Source: Alistipes sp. (lineage in GTDB: Bacteria; Bacteroidota; Bacteroidia; Bacteroidales; Rikenellaceae). From it: a DNA stretch of 64,000 nt. The position numbers and the translations under genes are program-made. The stretch is from assembly GCA_031285345.1 (NCBI GenBank), contig JAITWI010000055.1:1-64000 (forward strand). The letters run 5' to 3'. This document shows positions 34,777 to 43,477 of this stretch, in pieces (positions within the stretch are counted from its first letter, which is position 1; every line of letters starts with the position of its first letter). The notes under the pieces were generated by a model, which was given only the letters and a program-made list of their open reading frames with translations, was not told the origin of the DNA and did not search any database.

Positions 34777-36051
34777 ATGGTAAATATCTTAGACAGACTG
34801 CAGAAATTCGCAGGCGGCCCCATCGGCCAGCACATGGCCAACGCCCACGGCTACTTCGCCTTTCCCAAGCTCGAAGGCGACATCGCTCCCCGCATGAAGT
34901 TCCGCGGCAAGGAGATGCTCAACTGGAGCCTCAACAACTACCTCGGCCTGGCCAACCACCCCGAAGTTCGCAAAGCCGACGCCGAGGGTGCGCGCGATTT
35001 CGGCATGGCCGCCCCGATGGGTGCGCGTATGATGAGCGGACAGACCAAGTGGCACGAACAGTTGGAGCGCGAACTCGCGGCATTCGTGGGAAAAGAGGAT
35101 GCTTTTTTGTTGAACTTCGGCTATCAGGGCATGATCTCCATTATCGACGTGCTGGTCGGCCCTCGCGACGTGGTGGTGTACGATGCCGAGGCTCACGCAT
35201 GCATCATCGACGGTCTGAGGATGCACAAGGGCAAACGGTTCGTGTTTCAGCACAACGACGTGGAGTCGTTGCGCAAGCAGTTAGGTCACGCTCAGGCGGT
35301 GGCGGAGGAGAACCGCGGCGGGATTTTGGTGATCACCGAAGGTGTGTTCGGCATGAAGGGCGACCTGGGCCCGTTAGACAAGATCGTGGCTCTGAAAAAG
35401 GAGTTCGACTTCACGCTGCTGGTGGACGACGCCCATGGTTTCGGCACTATGGGCCCCGAGGGTCGCGGAACGGCGGCGCACTTCGGCGCGACGGACGGTA
35501 TCGACGTGTTGTTCAACACGTTTGCCAAGTCGATGGCGGGCATCGGGGCGTTCGTCGCGTCGCACAAGTGGCTGATCGACATCATGCGCTACAATATGCG
35601 CTCGCAGCTCTATGCCAAGTCGCTGCCAATGCCTATGGTGATCGGGGCGTTGAAGCGCATCGAACTTATCCGCAACCACCCCGAATATCAGCAGCAACTG
35701 TGGACTATCGTGCACGCGTTGCAGGGCGGACTTCGCGAGAGAGGGTTCGAGATCGGGTCGACGGCCTCTCCCGTGACGCCGGTATACCTCAAGGGGGGCG
35801 TGGAAGAGGCGACGAATCTGGTAGTCGACCTGCGCGAAAACCACGGTCTGTTCTGCTCGGTGGTGGTCTATCCCGTGATCCCCAAGGGCGAGATCATTTT
35901 GCGCATCATCCCCACGGCTATGCACACGTTGGAAGATGTGGAGTATACGCTGGGTTGCTTCGACGCCGTCCGCGGCAAGTTGGAGGCGGGCGAATACCAA
36001 AAGCCGATGCCCGACATGAGCGACATGACGTGGGAGAAGGGCGGCAAATAA
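34777..36051 (+). CDS. Alpha-oxoamine synthase (serine palmitoyltransferase- or cysteate acyltransferase-like)
   Basis: 424 residues, PLP-dependent. The N-terminus reads YFAFPKLEGD then NWSLNNYLGLANHPEV. The cofactor site is LLVDDAHGFGTMGPEGRG (near 215) and the Schiff-base lysine is in NTFAKSMAGIGAFVASHKW (near 250). The fold family joins an amino acid to an acyl-CoA with loss of CO2. It differs clearly from kbl in this window. Members with the NWSLNNYLGLANHPEVRKADAE type start are a second Bacteroidetes clade; candidate roles are serine palmitoyltransferase for sphingolipids or a cysteate-using enzyme for sulfonolipids, both known from this phylum. I cannot choose between them. It has its own promoter and terminator. 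Confidence 0.87.
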   Translation: MVNILDRLQKFAGGPIGQHMANAHGYFAFPKLEGDIAPRMKFRGKEMLNWSLNNYLGLANHPEVRKADAEGARDFGMAAPMGARMMSGQTKWHEQLERELAAFVGKEDAFLLNFGYQGMISIIDVLVGPRDVVVYDAEAHACIIDGLRMHKGKRFVFQHNDVESLRKQLGHAQAVAEENRGGILVITEGVFGMKGDLGPLDKIVALKKEFDFTLLVDDAHGFGTMGPEGRGTAAHFGATDGIDVLFNTFAKSMAGIGAFVASHKWLIDIMRYNMRSQLYAKSLPMPMVIGALKRIELIRNHPEYQQQLWTIVHALQGGLRERGFEIGSTASPVTPVYLKGGVEEATNLVVDLRENHGLFCSVVVYPVIPKGEIILRIIPTAMHTLEDVEYTLGCFDAVRGKLEAGEYQKPMPDMSDMTWEKGGK

Positions 36052-36067
36052 AAAAGTACTACATAAT

Positions 36068-36099
36068 AAAGAGCGGCGAAAAAAATCGCCGCTCTTTTT
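36068..36099. terminator. Bidirectional intrinsic terminator
   Basis: GAGCGGCGA (36071-36079) pairs with TCGCCGCTC (36086-36094) around an A6 loop, with flanking A- and T-runs. It separates the convergent oxoamine synthase (plus) and PNPOx-like (minus) genes. Confidence 0.88.
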
Positions 36100-36130
36100 A
36101 TGTTGTTGTCCGAATGAGTTTTGGGCCGGA

Positions 36131-36682
36131 TCAGCTTTTTGTCCAGACGAGCTTCTTACCGAAACCCAACGTGTTGTCGGTCAGTTTCATCAGCGTCGGG
36201 ACGAGTATCCACAAAGGCTGCTCCATCACCGTGGCGTAGGGAAAACGCCTGAGATACGTCCGGCGGGCGGCCTCCAACTCCGCACCCGTCGCCATGCGCA
36301 CCTCGCCCTCGATCTGCAACCCCTGCAATCGCCCCACCACGCGGGTTTCGAGAGCGATCGCCGCCGCGACGTGGGTTCGCTCCAACATCTCGGTTCCATG
36401 GCGGGTCGCCGGATTGTTCATAAACACAAGGCACCCGCCCTGCTCCGCTCCCGTGCGTACCTTTCCGTCGGAGTCTTCCGCGCGCACCTTTCCGTCCGCG
36501 CGTTTTCCTTCCGCCATCCAAGCATAGAAAGCGTGGGCGCACCACGGCTGACCGTCGCTACCGACCGTGGCCAGCGTCATCACATGGTGTTTGCGGATAA
36601 ACGCCGCTATCTTCGCAAGATTGTCGTCGGAGGCTGCCGAAACGCCGCCCCCTTCGACCTCTTTTTTAGCGAACCCCATCAA
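36131..36682 (-). CDS. Pyridoxamine 5'-phosphate oxidase-like flavin-binding protein
   Basis: 183 residues. The split-barrel fold is suggested by IAAFIRKHHVMTLATVGSDGQPWCAHAFY (about 25-53), CLVFMNNPATRHGTEMLER near 85, VVGRLQGLQIEGEVR near 113, and a C-terminal WILVPTLMKLTDNTLGFGKK. Relatives bind FMN, F420 or haem; the exact activity is unknown. Residues about 58-83 hold a charged insertion with an internal near-repeat (ADGKVRAEDSDGKVRTGAEQ), where relatives have a short turn. The start overlaps the end of the M23 peptidase gene by 17 bp. Confidence 0.85.
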   Translation of the reverse strand: MMGFAKKEVEGGGVSAASDDNLAKIAAFIRKHHVMTLATVGSDGQPWCAHAFYAWMAEGKRADGKVRAEDSDGKVRTGAEQGGCLVFMNNPATRHGTEMLERTHVAAAIALETRVVGRLQGLQIEGEVRMATGAELEAARRTYLRRFPYATVMEQPLWILVPTLMKLTDNTLGFGKKLVWTKS

Positions 36683-38069
36683 TAAAATTCTTTGTCGTGT
36701 CGACCGGCGACGGATTCACCGGCGCGAGCGGGGTCTGGGGAATCACGATAGAATCGAGCGACATCAGCCGTTCGCCCTCGGGCAAAGTGCCGGCCAGCTC
36801 GCCCATAATCTTGTCGCGCACCACGGCGAACGCCTCCTTATTGCCGTCTTTGATCGGAATGCCTGGCTCCTGCGGAATCTTCAGCGGATCCATCGGCTTG
36901 CCGTTCACGCGAATACGATAATCGAGATGGGGACCGGTCGAGGCGCCCGTGCTGCCCACGTAGCCGATCACCTGACCCTGACTGACGCGAGTGCCGGCCG
37001 CGATGCCCGGACCGAAGCCTCGAAGGTGCAGATAGCCTGTCTCATATCCGCGGGCGTGTTTCAACCACACCGTGTTGCCGCCGCCTTTGCTGTCCCAATA
37101 ACGGCGCGACACGGTTCCGTCGGCCACCGCCCGCACGGGCGTTCCCGAAGGAGCGGCGTAGTCGACCGCGTGGTGCGGCCTCACCACACGGGTGATGGGA
37201 TGCCTGCGGGCGTTGGTGAAACGTGAAGAGATGCGCGAGTAGTTCAACGGAGCTTTCAGGAACTGCTTTTTGAGGCTGTTGCCGTTCTCGTCCCAATAGG
37301 AGATCTTATCGTCCTGCTTGAACGGGATGGCGTAGTAGGTTTTGCCGCCGTGCAGGAACGAAGCGCCCCAGATGCGCCCCACGCCTACCGCAACGCTGTC
37401 CACATAGCGCTGATCGTAGATCACCTCGAAGCTGTCGCCCTTTTGGATGCCGAAGAAGTCGACGCTCCAGCCATAGATATCCTCCAACTCCACCGCCAGC
37501 GCAAGGGGATGTCCGTTGCCTGCGATGGCGTTCCACATCGACGACTCTATGACCGCCTCGGCCGTTACGCGCTCTATGACGATCGGTTTCGAGCCGTTGC
37601 GCACCGTTATCGAGTCGCCGCCCGACACACTCCGAAGCCCGGCAGGCATCGAGATCACGAAATAGTCGGTCAGCGTCTTTTCGTACACAAAGTGAGCAAG
37701 TCGCGGCGGAGCGAGGCTGTCCAACGCCAAAGCCGCGGAGTCGGCCTCCAGCATCGCCACATATTTGTTGCCCGCCCTTACGTCGGTCAAATCGAAGATG
37801 CCTTTGCTCGCCTGCTCTATGCGGTAGGTGCCGCCCGCGCCGATGCCGAACCGCTCGAACAGTTTACCCAACGGCTGACCCGACTCTATCTCGCCCTCTT
37901 CCAGTTCGTATTGTTCGTAGGCGATATCGTACATAAACAGCGGTTCGCGCGGCTCGATCGCTTCGGCACCGCGCCTTCCGATGAACCAAGCCGCGGCGAG
38001 AATAAGACCGCCCAGCAGGGCCACCCCCGCCGCCACCGTCCATGCGTATTTTTTCAGAAAATTATTCAT
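36666..38069 (-). CDS. M23-family metallopeptidase (murein hydrolase-like)
   Basis: 467 residues. An N-terminal membrane anchor (AWTVAAGVALLGGLILAAAW, about 9-29) is followed by a long periplasmic region with OapA/LysM-like segments (YELEEGEIESGQPLGKLFER; DSFEVIYDQRYVDSVAVG). The M23 domain covers about 285-420: HPITRVVRPHHAVDYAAPSGTPV contains the HxxxD zinc pair, followed by YLHLRGFGPGI and STGASTGPHLDYRIRVNG. The last site reads HLD where many M23 peptidases have HxH, so the third zinc ligand position should be examined. It probably trims peptidoglycan crosslinks. It lies 53 bp after the M49 gene. Confidence 0.92.
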   Translation of the reverse strand: MNNFLKKYAWTVAAGVALLGGLILAAAWFIGRRGAEAIEPREPLFMYDIAYEQYELEEGEIESGQPLGKLFERFGIGAGGTYRIEQASKGIFDLTDVRAGNKYVAMLEADSAALALDSLAPPRLAHFVYEKTLTDYFVISMPAGLRSVSGGDSITVRNGSKPIVIERVTAEAVIESSMWNAIAGNGHPLALAVELEDIYGWSVDFFGIQKGDSFEVIYDQRYVDSVAVGVGRIWGASFLHGGKTYYAIPFKQDDKISYWDENGNSLKKQFLKAPLNYSRISSRFTNARRHPITRVVRPHHAVDYAAPSGTPVRAVADGTVSRRYWDSKGGGNTVWLKHARGYETGYLHLRGFGPGIAAGTRVSQGQVIGYVGSTGASTGPHLDYRIRVNGKPMDPLKIPQEPGIPIKDGNKEAFAVVRDKIMGELAGTLPEGERLMSLDSIVIPQTPLAPVNPSPVDTTKNFIDGVR

Positions 38070-38122
38070 CGGTTTGCGGAAAATTTTTTACCTGTCAGTT
38101 TTCGCTCGTCAATTTTCGCCGG

Positions 38123-40171
38123 TTAGTTTTTGCTCGGCAGGAACGAGTAGTCGCGGCTGTAACGCAGCATCTGATCGACGTAGCTCTCTTCGTAGGTAAC
38201 CTTCACGTCGGTCACTTCGCCCGAAGCCTCGTCGCGAACCAACTCATACACCGGATTGACGAACCCACCGTAGGGAGCCAGGTCGAGCGCGGTGAAGCGT
38301 TCGATGACTTCGGCGTGCAGCACGGGGTCGACGCGAACTCCGTAAGTTTCGATAAAGTCGCGACCCGCTTCGAAATCGCCTTCCGATTTGATGCGCTGAA
38401 TCTCGCCCAACAGCTCGCCCACCAAGCCGCGCAGAGCCTCGAAGTCGTTCACAACGAAATAGGTCTTGCCGTTTTCGACCACCTTTTCGATCACGTTATC
38501 AGCCATGCCCTTTTCGTAGCACCATCCGGCGATGGCGGCGCGGTTACGCATGTGCGACTCCTCGATGTTCTTGCCGGGGGCTATGCGCGACAGCTGCGTC
38601 AACAGGCCGTTGTTCATATAGCTTGCATACTCGGCCCACGCCACGTCCATGGTGGGAATGAGACCCAATTCCACCAACTTGGGATCGGCTATATAATATA
38701 GTGCGAACAGGTCGGCGCGACTCTCCTCGATCGCCGAGCCGTATTGGCGCATTTCGGCGCCCGTCACTCCCGGAGCGAGTTGACCCGAACCGTGACCCAG
38801 ACACTCGTGCAGGTCGGTGTGGAGGTTGCTGCCGATGGAGCCCCACTCCTTCATGCGAGCCCTGTCCTCTTCGCGCAACACGAACTCGGCCGCCGAGCCG
38901 CTTCCCTCGGCCGCCTTGTCGTAGGCGTAGGTTATGTTTTCGATGGTGACGGATTTAGAGCCGTGATCGCGGCGGATCCAGTCGGCGTTGGGCAGGTTGA
39001 TGCCGATGGGAGTGGACGGGAAGCAGTCGCCGCCCAACATAGCCACGGTGATCACCTTGGCCGACACGCCCTTAACCACCGGTTTGCGGTAGCGGGGATC
39101 GACGGGCGAGTTGTCTTCAAACCACTGGGCGTTGTCGGAGATGATCTCGGTGCGCTTGGTGGCCTCGGTGTCCATGAAGTTAGCGTTCGACTCCCAGCTC
39201 GATTTGAATCCCAGGGGGTCGCCGTAGTTTTCGATGAATCCGTTCACAAAGTCGACGTTCGACAGGGTGTCCCTCACCCACGCCACGTTGTAGGCGTCGA
39301 AGTCGCGCAGGTCGCCCGAACGGTAGTAGCGCACAAGGTTTTCGATAATGGTCTTTTGCGGTTCGACGGCCACTCCGGCGGCCTTTTCGAGCCAAAACGT
39401 TATCTGTTTGATGGCCGCGCCGTACATTCCGTCCTCTTTCCACACTATTTCGCGAATCGTACCGTCGGCATCTTTCATCAACTTCGAGTTGAGACCGTAA
39501 GAGATCGGCGTGGGATCGTCGCCTGCGGAGGCGGCCATCCCGGCGTAGAACGCTTCGGCCTCGGCCTGGGTCACCCCCTCGTAGTAGTTCATCGCGCTGG
39601 TGGCGAGCAGATCCTGACCCTCGGTCTGATTCATGCGAACCGCGTAGAGCGCGGGGTCGAACATCGCGGGCTTGATGGTGGCCACGAGCTCTTCGCGCGG
39701 TGCGAAATCGAGCGGCAGCACCTCGTCGGGCGTGGCGGCCAGCAGCGTGTCGAAATACTCGGCGGTGAAACCGGGCGCGAACTTGTCGCCAGAATAGTGG
39801 TGGTGAATGCCGTTGGCGAACCACACTTTTTTGAGGTATTTCTCAAACTCTGTCCACTCTTGGCTCGTGCGGTCGCCCTCGTAGCTTTTGTATATTCCCT
39901 CCAGCGTACGGCGGATTGGCAGGTTGAGGCAGAAATTTTGGTCGGCCAAAATGTCGCGCCCCGAGATAGCCGCCTCGCCCAGATAGTATACCAGCAGTTT
40001 CTGTTCAAGGGGGAGTTCGCTGAATCCCGGCACCTGATAGCGCATCACCTTGATGTCATCGAAACGGTCTATCTGCCACTGGAAATCGTCGGTTTGCGCG
40101 GTTTTGTCGCAGCATCCGGCCATACTAAAAACGGTTACACTCATCGCGATAGCGGTCAATATTCTCTTCAT
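38123..40171 (-). CDS. Dipeptidyl-peptidase III-like M49 metallopeptidase, lipoprotein
   Basis: 682 residues with a lipoprotein signal (TVFSMAGCCDK, Cys19). The M49 zinc motif HExxGH appears as HECLGHGSGQLAPG near residue 450, and the second motif EExxAD as IEESRADLFALYYIADPK near 480. A Bacteroidetes-type DPP III removes dipeptides from the N-terminus of short peptides; the lipoprotein signal places this one in the periplasm or outer membrane, which would suit use of peptides from outside. A -7-like TAACTTTG lies upstream on the minus strand (40200-40207). Confidence 0.95.
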   Translation of the reverse strand: MKRILTAIAMSVTVFSMAGCCDKTAQTDDFQWQIDRFDDIKVMRYQVPGFSELPLEQKLLVYYLGEAAISGRDILADQNFCLNLPIRRTLEGIYKSYEGDRTSQEWTEFEKYLKKVWFANGIHHHYSGDKFAPGFTAEYFDTLLAATPDEVLPLDFAPREELVATIKPAMFDPALYAVRMNQTEGQDLLATSAMNYYEGVTQAEAEAFYAGMAASAGDDPTPISYGLNSKLMKDADGTIREIVWKEDGMYGAAIKQITFWLEKAAGVAVEPQKTIIENLVRYYRSGDLRDFDAYNVAWVRDTLSNVDFVNGFIENYGDPLGFKSSWESNANFMDTEATKRTEIISDNAQWFEDNSPVDPRYRKPVVKGVSAKVITVAMLGGDCFPSTPIGINLPNADWIRRDHGSKSVTIENITYAYDKAAEGSGSAAEFVLREEDRARMKEWGSIGSNLHTDLHECLGHGSGQLAPGVTGAEMRQYGSAIEESRADLFALYYIADPKLVELGLIPTMDVAWAEYASYMNNGLLTQLSRIAPGKNIEESHMRNRAAIAGWCYEKGMADNVIEKVVENGKTYFVVNDFEALRGLVGELLGEIQRIKSEGDFEAGRDFIETYGVRVDPVLHAEVIERFTALDLAPYGGFVNPVYELVRDEASGEVTDVKVTYEESYVDQMLRYSRDYSFLPSKN

Positions 40172-40199
40172 ATTTTTAAGGTTTTATTTTCTTTGCCCG

Positions 40200-40207
40200 C
40201 AAAGTTA
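40200..40207 (-). promoter_or_regulatory. Candidate -7 box for the M49 peptidase gene
   Basis: Reads TAACTTTG on the minus strand, an exact TAnnTTTG match, 29 bp upstream of the ATG. No TTTG is found at the right distance upstream. Confidence 0.45.
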
Positions 40208-40247
40208 TCTTTTTTTTCTAACTTTACCGCGTATTTCCATCTGTAAA

Positions 40248-41039
40248 ATGACGATTGCATTAACGAAGAGCGAGTTGGAGGCGGCACTTTCGGGTGTCCT
40301 GCCGGGCGATATAGGGTTTGTACCCACAATGGGAGCGCTGCACGAGGGGCATCTGTCGCTGGTGAGGGCGGCCAAGCGAGACGAGAGCGTAACTGTTGTT
40401 AGCTTGTTTGTGAATCCGACGCAGTTCAACGATCCCGCCGATCTGCGGAACTATCCGCGCACGCCGGAGAAAGATTTGGCCATGTTGGAGGCGGAGGGGG
40501 TCGACGTGGTGTTTATGCCCTCTGTGGAAGAGATGTACCCCGAGCCCGACACCCGTGTGTGGGATTTCGGCGAGTTGGACAAGATAATGGAAGGGGCCAC
40601 CCGCCCGGGCCATTTCAACGGTGTGGCGCAGGTGGTGTCGCGGCTGTTCGACGCGGTGAGGCCGGCGCGGGCCTATTTCGGGCAGAAAGATTTTCAGCAG
40701 ATCGCGGTTATTCGCGAGATGGTGCGTCAGGCGCGCGAAACGAAGGAGCCTTGGGCGGGAGTGGAGATTGTGGAGTGTCCCATAGTGAGGGAGGCGGACG
40801 GGTTGGCGATGTCGTCGCGCAACGCGCTGCTTACCCCCGAGCACCGTGCCGCCGCGCCGGATATTTTTCGCGCTCTGCAAATGGGAGCCAAAAACCCGAA
40901 CGAAGAGACGATTCGCCGAGAGATAGAGCGCGGCGGATCGCTCAAAACGATATATTGCACAATTTTAGGCGGACGGATATTCGTCGCCGTTCAGGCGGGA
41001 GCCGTTCGCTTGATAGACAACGTGTTAATTGAACTATGA
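40248..41039 (+). CDS. panC: Pantothenate synthetase
   Basis: 263 residues from the ATG at 40248, a little shorter than E. coli PanC (283). The nucleotide-binding HIGH-like motif is in [19 protein letters not shown], followed by [28 protein letters not shown], the [17 protein letters not shown] segment, YFGQKDFQQ and AMSSRNALL (KMSKS-like region). It joins pantoate and beta-alanine with ATP. The next gene, panD, makes the beta-alanine; the 4-bp ATGA overlap indicates coupled translation. panB, the other pathway gene, is not in the window. Confidence 0.97.
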   Translation: MTIALTKSELEAALSGVLPGDIGFVPTMGALHEGHLSLVRAAKRDESVTVVSLFVNPTQFNDPADLRNYPRTPEKDLAMLEAEGVDVVFMPSVEEMYPEPDTRVWDFGELDKIMEGATRPGHFNGVAQVVSRLFDAVRPARAYFGQKDFQQIAVIREMVRQARETKEPWAGVEIVECPIVREADGLAMSSRNALLTPEHRAAAPDIFRALQMGAKNPNEETIRREIERGGSLKTIYCTILGGRIFVAVQAGAVRLIDNVLIEL

Positions 41040-41389
41040 CCATAGAAGTTATAAAATCCAAGATACACCGCGTGACGGTGACCGAAGCCAACCTCGACTA
41101 TGTGGGCAGCATCACCATAGACGAGGATTTGATGGACGCGGCCAACCTCATAGCGGGCGAAAAGGTGACCCTGGCCGACGTGACCAACGGCGAGCGGCTC
41201 GACACCTATATAATAAAGGGTGAGCGGGGCAGCGGAGCGATAGGGGTGAACGGGGCGGCAGCGCACAAGATCCGCAAGGGCGACGTTATCATCATCATGT
41301 CCTACGCGAGGATGGATTTCGACGAGGCGCGCGATTTCAAGCCGTGGGTCGTCTTTCCCGACACCGAGACCAATAAATTAGTCAAGTGA
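41036..41389 (+). CDS. panD: Aspartate 1-decarboxylase (pyruvoyl enzyme)
   Basis: 117 residues. It begins with the PanD signature [20 protein letters not shown], followed by the self-cleavage site YVGSI, where the Gly-Ser bond is broken to make the pyruvoyl group on the new alpha chain. [34 protein letters not shown] completes the fold. It decarboxylates aspartate to beta-alanine for PanC. It overlaps panC by 4 bp. Confidence 0.97.
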   Translation: MTIEVIKSKIHRVTVTEANLDYVGSITIDEDLMDAANLIAGEKVTLADVTNGERLDTYIIKGERGSGAIGVNGAAAHKIRKGDVIIIMSYARMDFDEARDFKPWVVFPDTETNKLVK

Positions 41390-41405
41390 AAGGTTAAAGA
41401 CGAAA

Positions 41406-41467
41406 AGTGAAAAGTTATGGATTTTATTAAAGAGCCTGCGGCTTATGCCACTCCTCAACTTTTCGCT
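41406..41467. other. Imperfect long hairpin between panD and the DUF456 gene
   Basis: AGTGAAAAGTT (41406-41416) matches the reverse complement of 41457-41467 at 10 of 11 positions, with a 40-nt loop. It is too wide to act as a simple terminator and may be a remnant of a repeat. Confidence 0.35.
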
Positions 41468-41475
41468 CCAAAAAC

Positions 41476-41955
41476 ATGGACATATTTTTAGCGATACTTG
41501 CCGTGCTTTTCGGCGTCGTGGGGCTCGCGGGATCGGTGGCGCCGATACTTCCCGGACCGCCGGTGAGTTGGGTGGGGCTGCTCGTGTTGTCGTTCACCGA
41601 GTATTACGACCGACCCCTGTGGTTTCTGTTGGTGTGGCTGGGCGTTGTGGCGATTGTGACGGCGGCGGATAATATTCTGCCTGTGATTATGACCAAAAAG
41701 TTCGGCGGCTCGCGTCCGGCGACCATCGGAACGGTTATAGGAATGATCGTGGGGTTCTTCTTCGGGCCGCTGGGAATGATTGCGGGGCCGTTCGTGGGGG
41801 CTTTTCTGGGCGAACTGTGGGGCAACAAGAGCGAGGGGCACGTGGCGCTGAGGGTGGCCACGGGAGCTTTCGCGGCGTTCATCTGCGGCACGGGCGCCAA
41901 ACTGATCGCCTCGGGGATGATACTTTATTACATGGCCAAGGAGATAATCGTGTAA
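41476..41955 (+). CDS. DUF456 family membrane protein
   Basis: 159 residues with four hydrophobic segments. The family pattern is clear: a first helix ending VGLAGSVAPILPGPPVSWVGLLVL, a middle part with VTAADNILPVIMTKKFGGSRPATIGTVIG, and glycine-rich FFFGPLGMIAGPFVGAFLGE followed by AAFICGTGAKLIASGMILYY. Function is unknown; glycine-zipper-like repeats suggest tight helix packing. It lies 86 bp after panD and 27 bp before a lipoprotein gene. Confidence 0.92.
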   Translation: MDIFLAILAVLFGVVGLAGSVAPILPGPPVSWVGLLVLSFTEYYDRPLWFLLVWLGVVAIVTAADNILPVIMTKKFGGSRPATIGTVIGMIVGFFFGPLGMIAGPFVGAFLGELWGNKSEGHVALRVATGAFAAFICGTGAKLIASGMILYYMAKEIIV

Positions 41956-41982
41956 CGAAACTACTGTCAAACACATACTATC

Positions 41983-43428
41983 ATGAAAAAACTGTTTTTT
42001 ATCACCCTTGCGGCTGTTGGCGTTGCGCTGTCGGCGTGCGAACCTGAGAAAAAAGTAACCACGCCCGAAACCGTGCTCGTGGAGAGCATCACCGTCGAAG
42101 ATATCACCTTAAACGTGAGCGACGTCGAGACTCTGGAGGCGGTCGTGCTGCCCGCCACGGCCGACGACGCCACCGTAGTCTGGTCGATCGACGATGAAGA
42201 GATTGCAACCATCGACCCCGCGACGGGCGAATTGGAGGCACTCGCCGTCGGTTCGACGACCGTCACCGCCACCGCCTCCGACGAGAGCGGCGTTACCGGA
42301 ACCTGCACCGTGACCGTCGAGGCCGCGGAAGTCGTGGTCGAAAGCGTAACGCTCAACGAGACGGAATTGACCCTCGGCATGGACGACTATTTCGTGCTCG
42401 AAGCGACCGTGACTCCGGCGGGAACCGCAGTGAGCTGGGAGAGCGAAAACAAAACCGTTGCGAGCATCGACGCCGGAGGCAAGGTTACCGCGCTCAAAGA
42501 GGGAACGTCGGTGATAACCGCCACGGCGGGCGACAAATCGGCGACCTGCACCGTGACCGTCGTGACGCCCGTCGCGATCGAAAGCGTGATGATCAACCGC
42601 GGGGTGGCCTCGCTTTTGGTCGACGCGACGCTGCAGTTGGAGCCCCTGTTCACCCCCGCCAACGCCACCAACAAAAAGGTTACGTGGATGTCGGAAAACG
42701 AAGCCGTGGCGACCGTAGATAAGGACGGTCTCGTGACAGCGCTCGCCCTCGGAGAGGCCAAAATAACCTTCACCACCGACGATGGCGGTTTTTCGATGTC
42801 GTGTCAGGTGAAGGTCAACACGGTCGAGACGTTGCGTTGCAGCACCGACGCTCCGGGTTGGGGCGAGAGTCTGGGCGAAGTAGGCTTCGCGACCGACAAC
42901 ACCTGGGAGTTGGGCGGATTGACATGGTCGGACGCCGTGGTCGCCTCGGCCTGCGACAAGGATACCTTCTGGGGAGGCGAAGGCGAGGACGACTACAAAT
43001 CGGACTGCCGCTCGATACCCGTCAAGGTGGTCGGCGCTAACGAGGTGAACTACAAGGGCAACTACTTCTCGTGGTGCGCCGTCGTACTCCATCAGGACGA
43101 GCTCTGCCCGGGAGAGTGGCGAGTGCCCGATTCGAACGACTTCGTGGCTCTGAACATAGCGCTGGGCGGCCCGGGCACCAACCAGAACAATCCGGGGATA
43201 ACGCAGCCCATCCTGCCCAAGTACGCCTCCGAATGGGGCGGCGAGTTCAACGGTTGGGCTATGAACACCGGAGCGGCGACGGCTCAGGATACGGACTCCC
43301 ACTACTGGACGGCGGAAGACCGCGACGGGCTCAGAGCGATGGAGATGTGCTACAAGCGCAGCATGTTCATCGGCCCGCTGAACTACAACGCAAAAACGGT
43401 CGGAGCCGCTCTCCGTTGCGTGAAATAA
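41983..43428 (+). CDS. Lipoprotein with three Big_2 (Ig-like) domains and a FISUMP-like C-terminal domain
   Basis: 481 residues. A lipoprotein signal (VGVALSACEPE, Cys19). Three bacterial Ig-like group 2 repeats follow at about 33-112, 117-190 and 196-275, each with the (T/V)-x-W-x-S-x-(N/D)-(E/K) core (VVWSIDDEEIATID; AVSWESENKTVASID; KVTWMSENEAVATVD) and a GxxxITA-type end. Residues about 290-481 resemble the Fibrobacter succinogenes major paralogous (FISUMP) domain, with CPGEWRVPDSNDFVALN and a C-terminal GAALRCVK. Likely exposed on the cell surface. It precedes the M16 peptidase by 49 bp; a second FISUMP-like lipoprotein lies on the far side of that gene. Confidence 0.9.
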   Translation: MKKLFFITLAAVGVALSACEPEKKVTTPETVLVESITVEDITLNVSDVETLEAVVLPATADDATVVWSIDDEEIATIDPATGELEALAVGSTTVTATASDESGVTGTCTVTVEAAEVVVESVTLNETELTLGMDDYFVLEATVTPAGTAVSWESENKTVASIDAGGKVTALKEGTSVITATAGDKSATCTVTVVTPVAIESVMINRGVASLLVDATLQLEPLFTPANATNKKVTWMSENEAVATVDKDGLVTALALGEAKITFTTDDGGFSMSCQVKVNTVETLRCSTDAPGWGESLGEVGFATDNTWELGGLTWSDAVVASACDKDTFWGGEGEDDYKSDCRSIPVKVVGANEVNYKGNYFSWCAVVLHQDELCPGEWRVPDSNDFVALNIALGGPGTNQNNPGITQPILPKYASEWGGEFNGWAMNTGAATAQDTDSHYWTAEDRDGLRAMEMCYKRSMFIGPLNYNAKTVGAALRCVK

Positions 43429-43477
43429 CGCGATATTGCCCGTCGAAGAGATAAAATACCATCAAACTCATACCACT

